This document shows, piece after piece, positions 48,090-61,129 of a DNA stretch of 64,000 nucleotides. The stretch comes from Paraspadella gotoi (lineage: Eukaryota; Chaetognatha): the NCBI GenBank assembly GCA_051294375.1, contig CM119265.1:3975025-4039024 (forward strand). The letters run 5' to 3'. Positions within the stretch are counted from its first letter, which is position 1. Every line of letters starts with the position of its first letter. A model generated the notes under the pieces. The model was given only the letters and a program-made list of their open reading frames with translations, was not told the origin of the DNA and ran no database searches. The translations under genes were made by a program, and so were the position numbers.

Positions 48090-48775
48090 AGACGATGATT
48101 GACTATTTTCCCCAACTGAAGATTTAAAGATTCGGGCAGAGGTGACGTGAGGAACGGGCTGAGGTGACGGGCTGAGGAACGGGCCGAGGAGCGGAGAGGG
48201 TCGGGCAGAGGTGACGTTTAGGAGTGGCAAGGACGTTAAAGAGTGGCGAAGTTGACATGCATTCGAACGTGAGTTATACTTCTTCTCCCTTCTCTCTCTT
48301 TTCCCCCTGCCACAATGGGATCGCTGAAGGCATTGGTGCGTCTGGTCGCTTCTAGGAAAAGCAGGGGAGTCTCCACTTTGCAAGCTGACGACCTGTGGCT
48401 CTTTACGTGAGGCATCTTGGTTGAACCAAAAGACAAAATCCCCGATACTCAAAATACATCAGGTAGCTGTCTATTGGGTGGCCTGTTGCAGGGCAGTGGG
48501 CCACTCAACCTCGCCAGGCCATCATACTGGGTGAGACAGGAAGTCTCTGAGCTAGATCGGTTCAAACAGGACACAAACCATACCGTTGACTCTCGGTCAA
48601 TTTCTGTCAGCATAGCTAGAACATTGGCAAACACTAGGCCATCCTGTTCAGTCGTTCAGAACTTGACTGTTAACATGACAAGCTCTCACGAATCGTCAGA
48701 GTTCTCTTCAAAGTATCATAATCTCTCTTCGGCCCATTCTTCACTCTTCTATCCTCTCTCTCTCTCCAACCATGA
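48090..48775 (-). pseudogene. Unrecognised coding-like repeat, copy 1
   Basis: The minus strand encodes SIGDFVFWFNQDASRKEPQV and, upstream in the same direction, FVSCLNRSSSETSC. Its DNA aligns with the plus strand of 59780-60160, which gives AGDFVFWLPN and FIRLNRSVQTSLSP at the same spacing. Stops and frame changes break both. It is probably a fragment of a multi-copy gene or mobile element. I cannot name the family. Confidence 0.5.
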
Positions 48776-48779
48776 AGAC

Positions 48780-51470
48780 ATAAATGAGGTGCGGTTCCGC
48801 AAATGCGATCCGCGAACACTTGATTCCCAGAATTAAACTGCAGAGGGCCGATTTAAGAGCATGTTTAAGAGTGGGAAGACAACTATCAGACAGCAGAACG
48901 TCGGACATCCACGGACATACCGGACGGACTCTTTACAATCTCAAGACATTCAGCCAAATTCGAATTGTTACCGGATATTACTTCATAAATTTCATACATA
49001 AATAGGGTTGAAGAGGAGAATTCTACGATCATTATCATAACTCGGAGATAATGTGTACAAAATGTCAAATGCCTTTGTCAGAGTTTTTTCACAGAAACGA
49101 TTTACTTGCTCTTGATCGTACTCAGATTGATCTATCTAATGTATCGTTGCTTTTACACCATCTCATAGAGCGGTCCGTGGTCTACCGCACGGTTAACAAT
49201 CGCCTTGCTTGGGCGTGACGATACTCTTCGCGCTTTCAATAGATTTTCCATAAGAGCTTGAAATTCGGAATTCAGACCGCTTTCACACAACACACGTCAT
49301 TTCAATTGGTTCATGACATGAGTCTACTATGACATTTCATGTCGTCTTTCAATGATATTTCAATGATCCACCAGATTCTTAATAACACCTTTACTACCTC
49401 TCCCGATTTAATATATTTAATACAAATAATCTATTTATTTTCTTAGGTGACAAAATACAATCCTAATCAACATTCCCTAGCGCATGATACTCTCGTCATA
49501 AGAGACAATAACTAGCAGAATCACAAGCTTTCGATCACACACACTGCCCACAGTTCATTATCGATCCGCAGTGCTCCTGGTTTGGTAAAAATGGAATGGG
49601 ATGGCTAACAATCAAGTTTAATTATTCGTTTTCATGTACAGAACGGGACCAACATCCCAGTTGAATTATTTCAATTGTCTATTTTTTCTGTAATCCGACG
49701 CTCAAAAAGGCGTTAACTATCAAACATCTCCGATAAACGTGTTAAGTTAAACGTTATTGGTATTGGTATTATTGGTATTGTTGGTATTATTCGGTACAAC
49801 CAATATAAAAATTATCCATTCCCATTTAATAAATAATTATATCCTTGCCTCCTGACTTTGTACACAATGAGGACAGCAGAACTGCACACAGTCTCAGTTT
49901 ATTCACTCCCGAGAGTCTCGTGGCATGACCACTCACTAAAGTGGTATAATATTTCCAAAGAATGTTTCACTTGTATAAAAATACCGACTCCCTTACGTAT
50001 ACATAGATGTTATATAGTTATTCTAGTTTCCACGTTCTTAATTTTTATCTGCACAAAAGGAATTTTGACGAACCTCTTCCGCCCGTCGTGGAAGATGAAA
50101 CAGAGATATGAGATTATTGTCGCATTGGTGAATTGATTGGTGATAAAATTCGGATGAATATGGCTCTTTATAAGTGCTCCTGGTCGAGCATTCGCATTGA
50201 CTAATGTTATTGATTCTTGTTTGTTTGTATTTTTTGAGACGCAACCCTAGTTTGTTGGTCGGCCCACATGTAGACACGAGGTCGAGGCTCGGCCCAACTT
50301 CGGAGGGCGAGCCCAATCAGGAGAGCGGTAAGGCAATGCCGGGTTAAATCCGGCGTACAGAAGCTTCGTTCTTTGTCGACGTGACCGGAACCGAGGACGA
50401 GAAACACTCAAAAAAAAGGAATAAAAAGTAGCGTTAAATGTATAGTATTGTAACAATGAAACATAGTAAAGTATTTTATTGCAATATGATTCATGAGGGA
50501 AAAAAACGGATGTCCAGCCAATACCAAACAAAAAAAAAAGAAAAAAAACACCGAAATAGTGAAAAAAAATTAACCTACTGAAAAAAAAAAACCCCATTGA
50601 GTAATAATTTAAAAAAACAGAACAGAAATAACGAAATAACAAATATAATTGACAAAACAATAAAAACGTTCAATACATTAACAAAACTATTTGGGCAAAA
50701 TGAAATTTTTTGTTTCACAACGATTTTATTTTTATCATATAAAACCGTACATGTTTTCGGCTTTTGGATGCAAGCCTTCTTTCAGCGTCAAATGGAATAA
50801 CATGGATGTTGACAATCATTGACGCTGATGAAAGGCTTGCAATCCAAACCGCCGAAACATGTACGTTTATATATAAAATAAAAATTCGTTGTGAACAAAA
50901 AAATCATCTTTGCCCAAATACCTACTCAACAAACACAACAAGAAAAGAAAAATGGTGTTCAGTTGGGGCCTACTACTATTGACAAAAACTCAAAATTCCA
51001 AAGACTATAAAACCAAATATCGAGACACATAAACAAGACGAAAGCAACACAGGTGAAAAATAACAAAAAAAAGAAAAAGCCGAAATGAAGAGGAAAGGTC
51101 AACCACACAATGAAAACAATCAATACGTATTGCTAAATGTATCCGTCATTGAGTATTGTCAATGTAGTTGCAATGTAATAGCATATGAGTCAATACGGAT
51201 TGTCAATGTAGGTCAATGCTAACAGAGAAGCAAAATCGCACACCATGGTCAATACCCACGCCCAAGGAAACGATAAACTTCAAATTGGACAATCGAGGAA
51301 AACATACAAAAGTAATAAAGATCCAAACAAAAAAGAGGGAAGTGAGCAGAATTTACCGGTGAATAAGAGAGTTCCTCCGAAAAGAACAAAAAGAAAAACT
51401 GAGATTTTAAAATTCGCTTTTTATGTCGAGTAAACTGGCACGTTTCAACAAACGTGAGAGAGAGAGAGAA
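48780..51470 (+). repeat. Duplicated dispersed segment D3 (noisy copy)
   Basis: Counterpart of 41887-43904 and beyond, with insertion-dominated differences. The palindrome is at 50690-50930 and the 12-base tgtcaatgtatt array is scrambled at 51140-51260. Confidence 0.87.
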
Positions 51471-54400
51471 GAGAGAGCACGATGAAAGATACGAGAAAGG
51501 AGAGAGAGCCCCTGAGGAGAAGAAGAGAGCAGAGTTAAATAAATCTCAATGATGAAGGTTTGAGAAAACTTTCAGCTTTTTTCCATTTGTCGCATCTCGT
51601 TTCTCTTCTCCTCGGAAATCAAAACATTGGGGGGTTGGCCGCCCTCTTTCAATCAAAGTAACATTTTAGCGTAAAAACGTGAGACGTGTCCAGACATCTA
51701 CAATGAACCCTCATAAGTCAACTAAGACGACGACGACGGACGACGACGACGAAGACGAGAATGAAACGACTGTTCCGAGGAAAAATTAGAACGGACCGAG
51801 AATTGTGACCCACAAGAGTTAAAAAAAGTAGAGATCAGGAGAAAAAACTTTTATCGACGCAAACGACCGACATCAAACCGATCTAAAGATCCAATAATCT
51901 TGTTATCCCTTAGCGAACGAATGTTTGCGTCTGCCCGTCCGAGAAATCCGAGGGAGGTTATGCGCTACACGACGTACAACGAAACACAACGTACGACAAC
52001 TTAATAATATCTCGTTCGAATGTAAAACTCCATGATCGATTTACAGGAAAAGTCAAATAAAAGAAACTTAAATAAAAGATTACAATTAAGAAAGCTAAAG
52101 GAAAAAAAAAAACAGGTTAAATAAACGTAGAAGAAATGAAAAAATTTGTTTGTTTGTTTTATAAGACAAGGCATGAAAAAGAAAGTAAAATAATGGTGAT
52201 CGATGATGATGATAAGGAGGAGGAGAAGGAGGTTAGGAGGACGAGGAAGGAAAAATTGCTGAAAGAAAGCGATTTCTTAACGGCTGAGACTATGACGGAC
52301 GCTCTTTGACTTTTCCGTCGCCCGTCGTTCCGTCGTCGTCGTCGTCTTGAGTTCGCTTTGAACAGTCATACTCATTTTTGAAGCTCTAAACTTTTTAAAC
52401 CGTCGTCTCTCTTTTTATTAATTTTTCTCTTCATCTTTTAGCTTTCCGCTAATCCCGTTAAATTTTACCACCGCAAAAGGAGGTCGTAATTTTCGCACGA
52501 GACTAACCGAACAATTAAGATCCTTTATTTCATATATTATGACTTCCAGAAAATTATAAAAGAAAATCTTATTACAAATCATCATAATTATATTAAGACA
52601 ATTTTAACATTTTAAGACATTTAATTGAAGATAATTCAATATTTAGTGAGACAAATTTTTTAATGTTAATGACAATATATCTAATTGAAACATTTAAATC
52701 CTATGATATAAAGCATTTAATTTAAGACATTTAAATTTACCTCTGTATATTTATAACAATTAATTTTTAATAGATTGTTATAATCTTCTATTTTTGAGAT
52801 ATAACTTGTAGCATAACTAAGTTTGTTATCGAATCTCCAATTTAGAGAATATATAACACTCCGAAATTAAAATCTAATGAAAAACAATTCTGTTAAAAAT
52901 ATGCTTCCTTTGTCTCTCTTCTACAACATATTGAATTATTTTACACATTTGCTTTTGCCACACTGATCTATTACTCATTAATCTTCTCACCAAGATTAGA
53001 CTCCTCTATTCTCTTCACATATCATACCATTAAAACCTGTACTCTTTTATCTTTTAATGACATAATTCTACGTTCTTATAACTTAAAAATTTCACCCTCA
53101 AAACTGTCCTGTCACCGCAGCATCTTAATTGGGCTATTTTCTTCCCTAATTTTTTCTGTCTCTCTCACTCATTCCAAAAGTCATTAAATGGAAAAACCCA
53201 GAAAAATGTGAAATATGTCAAAAACACGCTGATGAAGGCATGCAGGAAAGCTGAAACATGTCGCTAGACCAATAATTACAAAACTACATAAATTCGTTGT
53301 TTTGATAATTATACGACTTCTAGGTATTAACCTGTCAAAGTAACTTGTTTAAGTAAATTATAATGCAATTACAGATTCCCGAGGTGAAGGAAGATTAACG
53401 GCGAAATTTTAAAGATTCTGAGGAATTCAAATATGCATTTTTTGCCCATATTCCTTCCCATTAAGATGTCCGCCACACTTTAATTGTATTGTATTCGTGT
53501 GCACAAGAATATTGAGGGTTCAATTCAGGTTTTTTTTTTTTTCCGAGTGATTTTCCTGTGTTTTTTTTTTTCCACATTTTTTTTACAAAGTTTTTACTCT
53601 TTATTAACACTCTCTCGTGCAAATGAGCTCGAGAGTATTGCACTCAGAATTTCACTTTTTTAATATTATACTTACACATCCTATCCTACTAGATCAAAAA
53701 GGCTATGGCTCTTCGCGTTTTAATCTTCCTAGGCTTTTATTGTCAAACAAAGTACGGGTAATTTTATCTTAGTTCCACTTAGACAGTGGACACAGATTAA
53801 CCCATGGAGTTTTTACTTTTTCATTGACCGTATATAATTTCTACGCCGATCATAAACTGTTCAATTTCAAATTTTTTTGGACGTTGACGAATTTATATTT
53901 AAATTTATTTATTTAAAATTAGGAATGCATAATGAGTACTAAGAAAAGAGAATCATGCACTTGTGTTTCTCAATATTTATTTAGTGTTGGAGTCGCGATC
54001 GTTTCTTTCGAGCAAAGTTGATAATGTCGGTGACGATTCTCATTTCCGCCGGTGCAAATGAAAAACGATTGATGACGAACGACGAAATTAAATTGTCGTC
54101 CCCCTCATATGTTGTCACTTAAACTTCCGTAGATAAATGTGAACTTCTTGTTCGTTCTTTCGACGGCCTTCCTTTCGAAATCCTTTTTTCACGGTTTGGT
54201 AAACAAAATCTTCACGGAGGAAAATCATCTAAAAAAAATATCATATCATATACTTCTCGATTAGTATTTAACAAAGAGCTTTTTTTACATGTCAAACTCA
54301 GCTTTCGTCTGAGCTCGTTCACATTCGAGTACCTTTCGAGTTTTCCCAATTGCCACTCCTGACTCATTTAGTCAATCATCCTAAATGCATAAGAAAAAAT

Positions 54401-54560
54401 TTGCACACTTAATCCGTTATACATTCCGATTCATCATAGTAGATTCATGCTTCCGCAATATCAACTTCATTCGTGATTCAATTCCCATGGAAGCATTTTA
54501 TTGTCTCACGTTTTCTCGGGTCTTACCAAAAAAGTCTAAGGTGATGCCCCGATGCTCGTG
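51450..54560 (+). repeat. Duplicated segment E' (very noisy, expanded copy)
   Basis: Follows 46196-47960 in order but is 1.3 kb longer. Extra bases between landmarks in its second half match a different sequence, the reverse complement of about 58400-59150. Confidence 0.75.
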
Positions 54561-55560
54561 CTCAACCCGAGTTAAAGCGGAGGCCAAAAAAAGTTTAAAA
54601 TAAAATCATATTTAGATTTGAAAAAAAAAGGTTTTTCCCCTATACCGGCTAAAATGTAAAAAAAAACTTATTTAAAATTTAATCTAAAAAAAAAAAATTA
54701 AATTTTTTAAAACGTTAATTATTTAAAGTTAATCTTAATCTCTGACAAAGGCATAAAGATAGTTTAAATGAGGAATTATACGTCAAGTATGTATAAAGCT
54801 CTAAGTTATTTATACATTTTAAATATTATTAATTGAAATCCTTTTAAAACAACTTATATTCGATACTATGAGAATATTATATTTTGTCCTAAATATTATA
54901 GTAGGATATTCTCAATCACATTCACTTCTCGTTCCTTTCACTATGGAAATGTTCATCTGACACGAGATCAACCATAATTATATATATATACATGTTCTCA
55001 GACGCGTCCATAATCCTGTAGTGCCAAAGATGTAAAAGTAAGACTTTATCCAAGCAGATTGGAGGTTTCATATAAGCAAAATAAGATCAGTGGTGTTAGG
55101 AACCGTCGTCGAAAGAATTATAAACAAAAATTAGTCCTTAGAAAAATCTTACAGTTAAATTATATATTATTTATTACTTTCAATAAAGGAATATATACAA
55201 ACGCCAAGAATGTCTGTTTTGAATTTATTAAGAGAGGAGAATTCGAACAAAACTCCTTAATGACGAGGCACAGTTAGAATTCTGAAGGACGGCATTTGGC
55301 GAGGGTTGCGTGTTGTTATGAGTGGGATTGGCGTCTCTGTGCGATTTTCTGGCATTCAACAGTTTTCTCTGAAAATCCTTACCAGTCGTCAAAAGAAGTA
55401 AGAGGATGGCGTCTGTCCACCGAGTGGGGTGCCTTTCCTTTTGCGTAAAGTTAATTCCAGTGGTTTAAAGATGGCAGAGAAAAATAAAATGCAAACATCT
55501 GATCATAATTCTTAGTTTTTAAGTATGTTCAAATTAAAATATTAAAATTTTAAGGAAGAA
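52900..55560 (+). repeat. Left arm of a large diverged inverted repeat
   Basis: Words in order match the reverse complement of 57560-59150: tattttcttccct, tcaaaaacacgctgatga, ccattaagatgtccgcc, the gtttttcccctataccggct/agccg..gaaaaac pair, cattcac...atggaa, cgagatca, and gtctgtccac.gag.ggg. Confidence 0.7.
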
Positions 55561-57559
55561 GTTTGATTTATAGAAAGTTAGACAAAGATTTTGTTTTATT
55601 AGAATATAAATGGAGCATTTAAATAAAAATATATACCTACCCATTTTTAACTTACACCTTATATTCTTACGATCTATATTATAATATATTCTCTGATTTA
55701 TTGTCTTAATTGGATATATTAGAAAAGAGAGTACAACATTCTTGTTTATCTGGATGCTGTTTTTGGTGTATGATTTTTGATCTTAATGATATGATTGCAA
55801 TCAGAATGTTATTAGACCTAATTAATTACAAGATCATTACCAGATATATTAAGATTGTCCGATTGTGGGTCAAGAAGATTGAAGGAAATATTGATCCAGG
55901 GAACTATGGTTTCTTATATTTACTAATTATATTTGGAATATTTAGTCAAATATTATAGGGCATAAAGGAGGATGGTATAGAGGTCCCTTGTATCATTCTG
56001 GCTGGAATTTAATTTGTAAGACATATCAATATTAAGTTGAGAGAATTATATGGTCGGGTTAAGTTTGTTAAAGATTAGTTGAGAGAAATTAGGGTTCGTT
56101 TGAAATAGGAGAAAGAACATGGAAAAAATCTAAGTGGATACGGTATTCGAATTATTTTGTATATTGTGTTTAAATTAATATATGATTACCAGGATGGGGA
56201 GCGGAAAAAAGATAAAGTCGTTGATCACATTTTCGTGGATTAGACAAAAGACAAAGCGAGATAGATGACGTGGACAGGAATCAAAAAAAAAAATTATGCT
56301 AAGATTTGTCTCTTATACAAATTCATCGTTTTCCTGTGGACAATCAATGGGAGAATTTTATTATATAAGAGTTATCGCTGGAGGGCGGTGTGATTGGGTT
56401 GGTTATGGTAGGCATTGATTTGTTTATGTGTTTGTTTTGTTGGGGCGCGAGGTTGTTTTGGGGAATGTTAAGGTCATTATGATATGTCGGGCATTACTAT
56501 GCCGAGTTAGTAGATTGATGGTAAATAAATCGTGGTGGATGTGTCTTTTGGGGTGTGTGTGCTTCTTGTGGTTCTTTGGAGAGGATTGGAGAAGGACTGA
56601 TTAAAGGATTATTTGTTTGTTAAGGTGAGAGGTTGATGGTGACTGATTGTGTAGATGGAGATATTGTGAACTAGCAGATTAATCGGGAGAGGATATATCG
56701 AATTTGATTTAGGGAAGGAATACATAGAATTTTATTCAAAATAATAATGGAATATAGAAGCTCAAAGTGAATAGTGAGGTGTAAATAGAAATAAATTTGT
56801 TAGAGTTTTGGAGGAGAGTGAGACAAATAGTTTCTAATAGTCAATTTAGTCATTAAAAAGGCTGATTCAAATTTCAAAAGTTTTTCAATCTTTCTTAACA
56901 ATGGACATTTAACAATAGGTGAAGAATGATCATTTGCCGTACGATCTATCGCCTCGGAAAATACGTGATTAAATGAGGATTGCGGAATATCAATGATCTA
57001 TGAATTAAGATAAAATCGGTCTGTGAATAACAAAAATCAGATGACAATAAGAGGGAATCACAAACATTAGTATTGTTTTTCGCTCAGAACAGTTGTTATC
57101 TAATCAAATAAGTTCAAGGCAGAGTGGACAAATTAGAGCCATAAACATGACATTGTATTCAATTAACTAATGATTGTCCACATGTCATAGCGCGGAAGAA
57201 TTTCTAAAATATGAAGTTTATATGAATACATTATAAGTTTTAAATGTGTATATTGGGGTGTCAATTATTACTTCCGCCCGGAGATTAAGAGGGTGGTAGG
57301 CAGTAGAAGGAAATCGTTTATTGGAGCAGTGGTGGTTTTTAAGGGATTTGAGAGGTGAGGTGTTAGCGGGTGAACAAAGTGGTTTGGTAGATTGGGTAAT
57401 TAATTTTATTAATTGTGACACCATTAGTAATTATTATTCACTATTAAAACAAACAATTAGTAAGTTTCCTATAAATTATTCTATCAACAACTTTACTCTA
57501 ATTTATAATTTTATTAGAAACATCAATTAAATAACTAACAAAGAATTTATAGATCAGAA
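55561..57559. other. Loop of the inverted repeat, C-poor on the plus strand
   Basis: AT-rich DNA that becomes strongly G over C on the plus strand from about 55950 to 57420. Open frames (55710-55958, 57218-57530) show no recognisable domain. I considered a decayed transposase but could not support it. Confidence 0.5.
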
Positions 57560-59150
57560 TGTTTGATTTTTATTGTTATTCTTGTTTCTGATTCCTTTTA
57601 AAATCAACAGTCTGAATGTAATACTTTCGCAAAAGGAGGAAGACCCATCTCGTGGACAGATCGCTCATCTTTATATTCTTATTGACGGGTTCAAGTGAGT
57701 ATAACAAAGAGGACTGTGATTCTTTGTGCCTTTCGTCAAAAGGAGTTTTTGGTCCGAATTCCCGATAAAATCAAACGAATCGGCCGATTACAGCCTCATA
57801 TGGGAAATAATAGAGTACAGTTAATTTCAATTTAAATTGTAAGGATATTTCTTTTATTCAAAGTGAACCATATTTTATAGTTTATGGATCTTATATCGAC
57901 GTACGGAGAGTTAACCATCTGTAGTTCATATTTAGCTCTAATATAAACCAATTTCTTGATAAGTCTTCTTTTTGCAACAATCTTTGGAGAGGAATATGGA
58001 TCGGCTCCATTGGAACAGTAGATTATATATATATATTTATTAGAGTGTGATCTCGTTCAGATGAGAGGCATTGCTATTCTTATTCCATAGATGGAAAGAA
58101 AGTTGAATGTGAAAGAAATACTCGTACATATTTTACGGTGTAAATAAAATTAAGTCTCTCATTAGCTATCGAAAGGTTAAGGATTTGCCCTTATATATTT
58201 AATAGTGTCTAAAATAAACTAAAGTTCGTACTTTGGACGTATATTCCTCATTTAAATTCTTTTAATGCTTGTCAGAGAAAGATTAAACTTATTAAATAAT
58301 TAACTTTTTAAAAAATTTATTTTTTTTAAAGATTAAATTTTAAAATTTAAGTTTTTTACATTTTAGCCGTAGAAAAAACTTTTTTTTCCACTCTATATGG
58401 AATTTTTAACCTTTTTGGCTCCGGTAACGAGCATCGCGAACCAGTTGAAGACTTGCTTCGGATAATGACAATTTTTTAGGCGATTTTTTTCTCTTTTGCT
58501 AAGGAATGATATAGCGTCGCTGTCAAAAAATCTAGTCTCAAATAAAGAATTTTCCAGGAAGAAAAACGAACGTATTCCAAGAAGAAGGAAAGTTCGACTC
58601 CAAAAACCTAAATAAATATGAGAAAACACTTAGTCTCTGCTTTTTCTTTGTAACGTTGGTCGTTAACCCATGGTTTAATCTTTTCAAAGAAACTCCCTAT
58701 TTTTAAAGCAAGAGCCTCTTTTTATCTTTAGTGGATAGGGATTAGAAATTATAGCAAATCTTGCATCTCAGCTAATTGCCTTGAGTAATGACAGTGGACA
58801 CTCGAATACCAAACTGACCCAGAACATTCTTTGGCGGCTCTTAATGGAAGGATAATGGTCAAATCATATAGATTAAAATCTCTTCCCTTCATGTAATGAT
58901 TAAATTTACAAATACCTACACTTTAACCTTGGAACTATCAACCATTTATTTTAATCCGGGACATGTTTCACTTCCTGCATGCCTATCATCAGCGTGTTTT
59001 TGACAATTTCAACATTTTCGGTTTTCAGTTTATTTGGCGGAGAGACAGGAAAAAATTGAGGGAAGAAAATAGCCAATAACGATGTGACGACGGACAGTGG
59101 TGAAATTGGACAGGTAAGTTGGGAGAATAGAGGGAGAGAAGAAAGGTCAG
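57560..59150 (-). repeat. Right arm of the large diverged inverted repeat
   Basis: Reverse-complement partner of 52900-55560, shorter by about 1 kb because the left arm also contains segment E' sequence. Confidence 0.7.
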
Positions 59151-59780
59151 GGAAATGAAATAAATTGTGAGAGACAGGAAGCAGAGGTAACATTTTAGAG
59201 AGCCATACATTAGTTAATTCACACAATAGGTAAATAAATAAATGAATGTAAACAGCACTTAATGGTAACTAAATTAAAATCAGATTGATTAATAGAAATA
59301 TTAAATTTTTATATGGAATAAATGTGAGGGATGGAAAGTAAAAATTCAGGTGAAAATAATATAAGGAGACGAAAGCTCACATGAGCCTGTCCCCGGTCAC
59401 AGGAGGATGCTGCGAGTGGTTGGGCATGTGTGTCTAGGTTGAGAGGAGTATTGTGATGAAAGGAGTGCAAATTGGAAGCCAAGAGAAACTGGATATCTTT
59501 AGCCTGATAAGCCTCAAAAGGCCTCGTCTCGCCTTGGGGTGGGTTGGCGATTTGTTCCCGGCCCGTCTTTTTAAAAATGATTCCTCCTCTTGCACAATTT
59601 TTGGTAAGCGCCGACGAGAAGGTCGGGACTGGTGTGTTACAGGAATGCTGGGGGCATCAAGTACGGGAGGTCTCGGGCCTGACCATTGGAGTGGGCAGGG
59701 GTACTGTACAGCGGGGAGAGGCGCATCCACGCACTACTGGGATAGCGAATCATAGCTGGAGGGAGGTCATTTGTCCTCCT
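59151..59780. other. Unassigned GC-richer stretch
   Basis: 59370-59770 is more GC-rich, with overlapping open frames (59434-59801) of protein-like composition on the plus strand. No domain recognised. It directly precedes the coding-like repeat copy 2 and may be part of the same element. Confidence 0.35.
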
Positions 59781-60160
59781 GACTGTTCAAAGAGGTCTTG
59801 ATGAAAACCCTCGATACCCTGAAGAACCAGTTGGTTCATGACAGCACCCAAGTCATCTCTAACAGATGCAGTGTTGCCAATGTTATCTCTATTGCTGAAG
59901 AAATGACCACGAGAGTCACGTAGTTTATCCGTTTGAACCGATCTGTCCAGACTTCCCTTTCACCACGTAGAGCTGTGCAGGGTGGTGCACCCTGACAGCA
60001 CCCAATAGACAGCCTATTTTTTGCTGGGGATTTTGTCTTTTGGTTACCAAATGCTCACAGTAAAGAGCCCAGTGTCACTGAATGGAGATCCTCTTTCCTA
60101 CACCGCACTAATGCTTCACGATCCCTGGTGGCAGGAGGGAAATTAACTACGTCTTAGGAG
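59780..60160 (+). pseudogene. Unrecognised coding-like repeat, copy 2
   Basis: The plus strand reads VLMKTLDTLKNQLVHDSTQV, then ISNRCSVANVISIAEEMTTR, a stop, FIRLNRSVQTSLSPRRAV, a stop, then AGDFVFWLPNAHSKEPSVTE. The copy on the minus strand at 48090-48775 aligns across all parts. The amphipathic, ungapped pattern suggests a once functional protein. Confidence 0.5.
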
Positions 60161-60533
60161 CTTCTGTTATTTCCATTCCGAAGGTGCTCATTTTTTCCTA
60201 TTATTCATAAATCTATTTCCACTACCCAACATCTTATTTATTCAATTATTTCAATTTCATAATTCATCTAATTCATTAGTTACTAATCTGTTACATATAT
60301 CCTCTATTATGAATTTAACAGTATGGTCTCCTTGTTACTCGCTCCTTCTCTCTCTCATCTCAACTTAAAACGTCTCACATTTCTCCACTGCCTGACATCT
60401 TTGTTGCTACTTCTTCCTCAATTTCTCTTCCTCCTCTGCTCATCTCTCTGTCTCTCAAAAGTCATAATGCGTTCTCGAAAGTTTTAAGAGATCGAGAAAA
60501 TGTTGTTTTTTTTTTATTTTTGCTAAACTGATA
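60161..60533. other. No feature recognised
   Basis: AT/CT-rich intergenic DNA. Confidence 0.7.
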
Positions 60534-60558
60534 NNNNNNNNNNNNNNNNNNNNNNNNN
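60534..60558. other. Assembly gap, 25 N
   Basis: Exactly 25 N. Confidence 0.99.
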
Positions 60559-60669
60559 TTTTTTCCAGTTTTTCTTTTTGCCAAGAAAAAGAAAAAGAAA
60601 AAGAAAAAACGCAGAAAACAAAAATCGGTTTTGTTTCGGAAACGTAAATCGTTTTTTCGTTGATGATCG

Positions 60670-60750
60670 ATTTTGTCGTCAACGTCGTCGTTGTCTTCGT
60701 CGTCGTCCATGTCGTTGTCGTCGTCTTTGTCGTCGTCGTCGTCATCGTCT
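60670..60750. repeat. (GTC/CGT)n imperfect trinucleotide array
   Basis: Interrupted cgtcgt/cgttgt units. Arg-, Val- and Asp-rich frames here are translations of it. Confidence 0.9.
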
Positions 60751-60911
60751 TAATTTGTTTTATGTTGTTGTGGACTGCATTACGGTCTTTGCATTGGGCG
60801 TTGTCGTTTTCGTTGTTGTCCTTGAAAATGCCGACTTTTTCATTTTATTATTGTTGTTGATCTTTTCTTCTTATTTATTTATGACACTTATTTTCAATGT
60901 TTATGTTTTTG

Positions 60912-60926
60912 ATGATGATGGTGATA

Positions 60927-61022
<96 letters not shown>

Positions 61023-61024
61023 CT
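60912..61024. repeat. (GAT)n microsatellite
   Basis: About 36 units, nearly perfect. It yields poly-D and poly-M frames. Confidence 0.98.
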
Positions 61025-61129
61025 GATAATGTCGCGAATTAATTCAACGACAATTTATTTCTCATCGATCCATTTCTAAGTCGACGTCGAAAATGAGGCG
61101 AGTCACGATTTTGAGGCTGACGTCGCACG

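Noticed and set aside
55700-57440. Decayed DDE transposase (Merlin/ISXO2-like)
   Set aside because: One short stretch near 56210 gave words that could fit, but with stops and without the other conserved motifs.
59434-59801. A second protein-coding gene from overlapping plus- and minus-strand frames
   Set aside because: Frames overlap in opposite strands, no domain is recognised and no splice structure is visible; left as unassigned.
60897-61079. Poly-Asp and poly-Met open frames
   Set aside because: Direct translation of a (GAT)n array.
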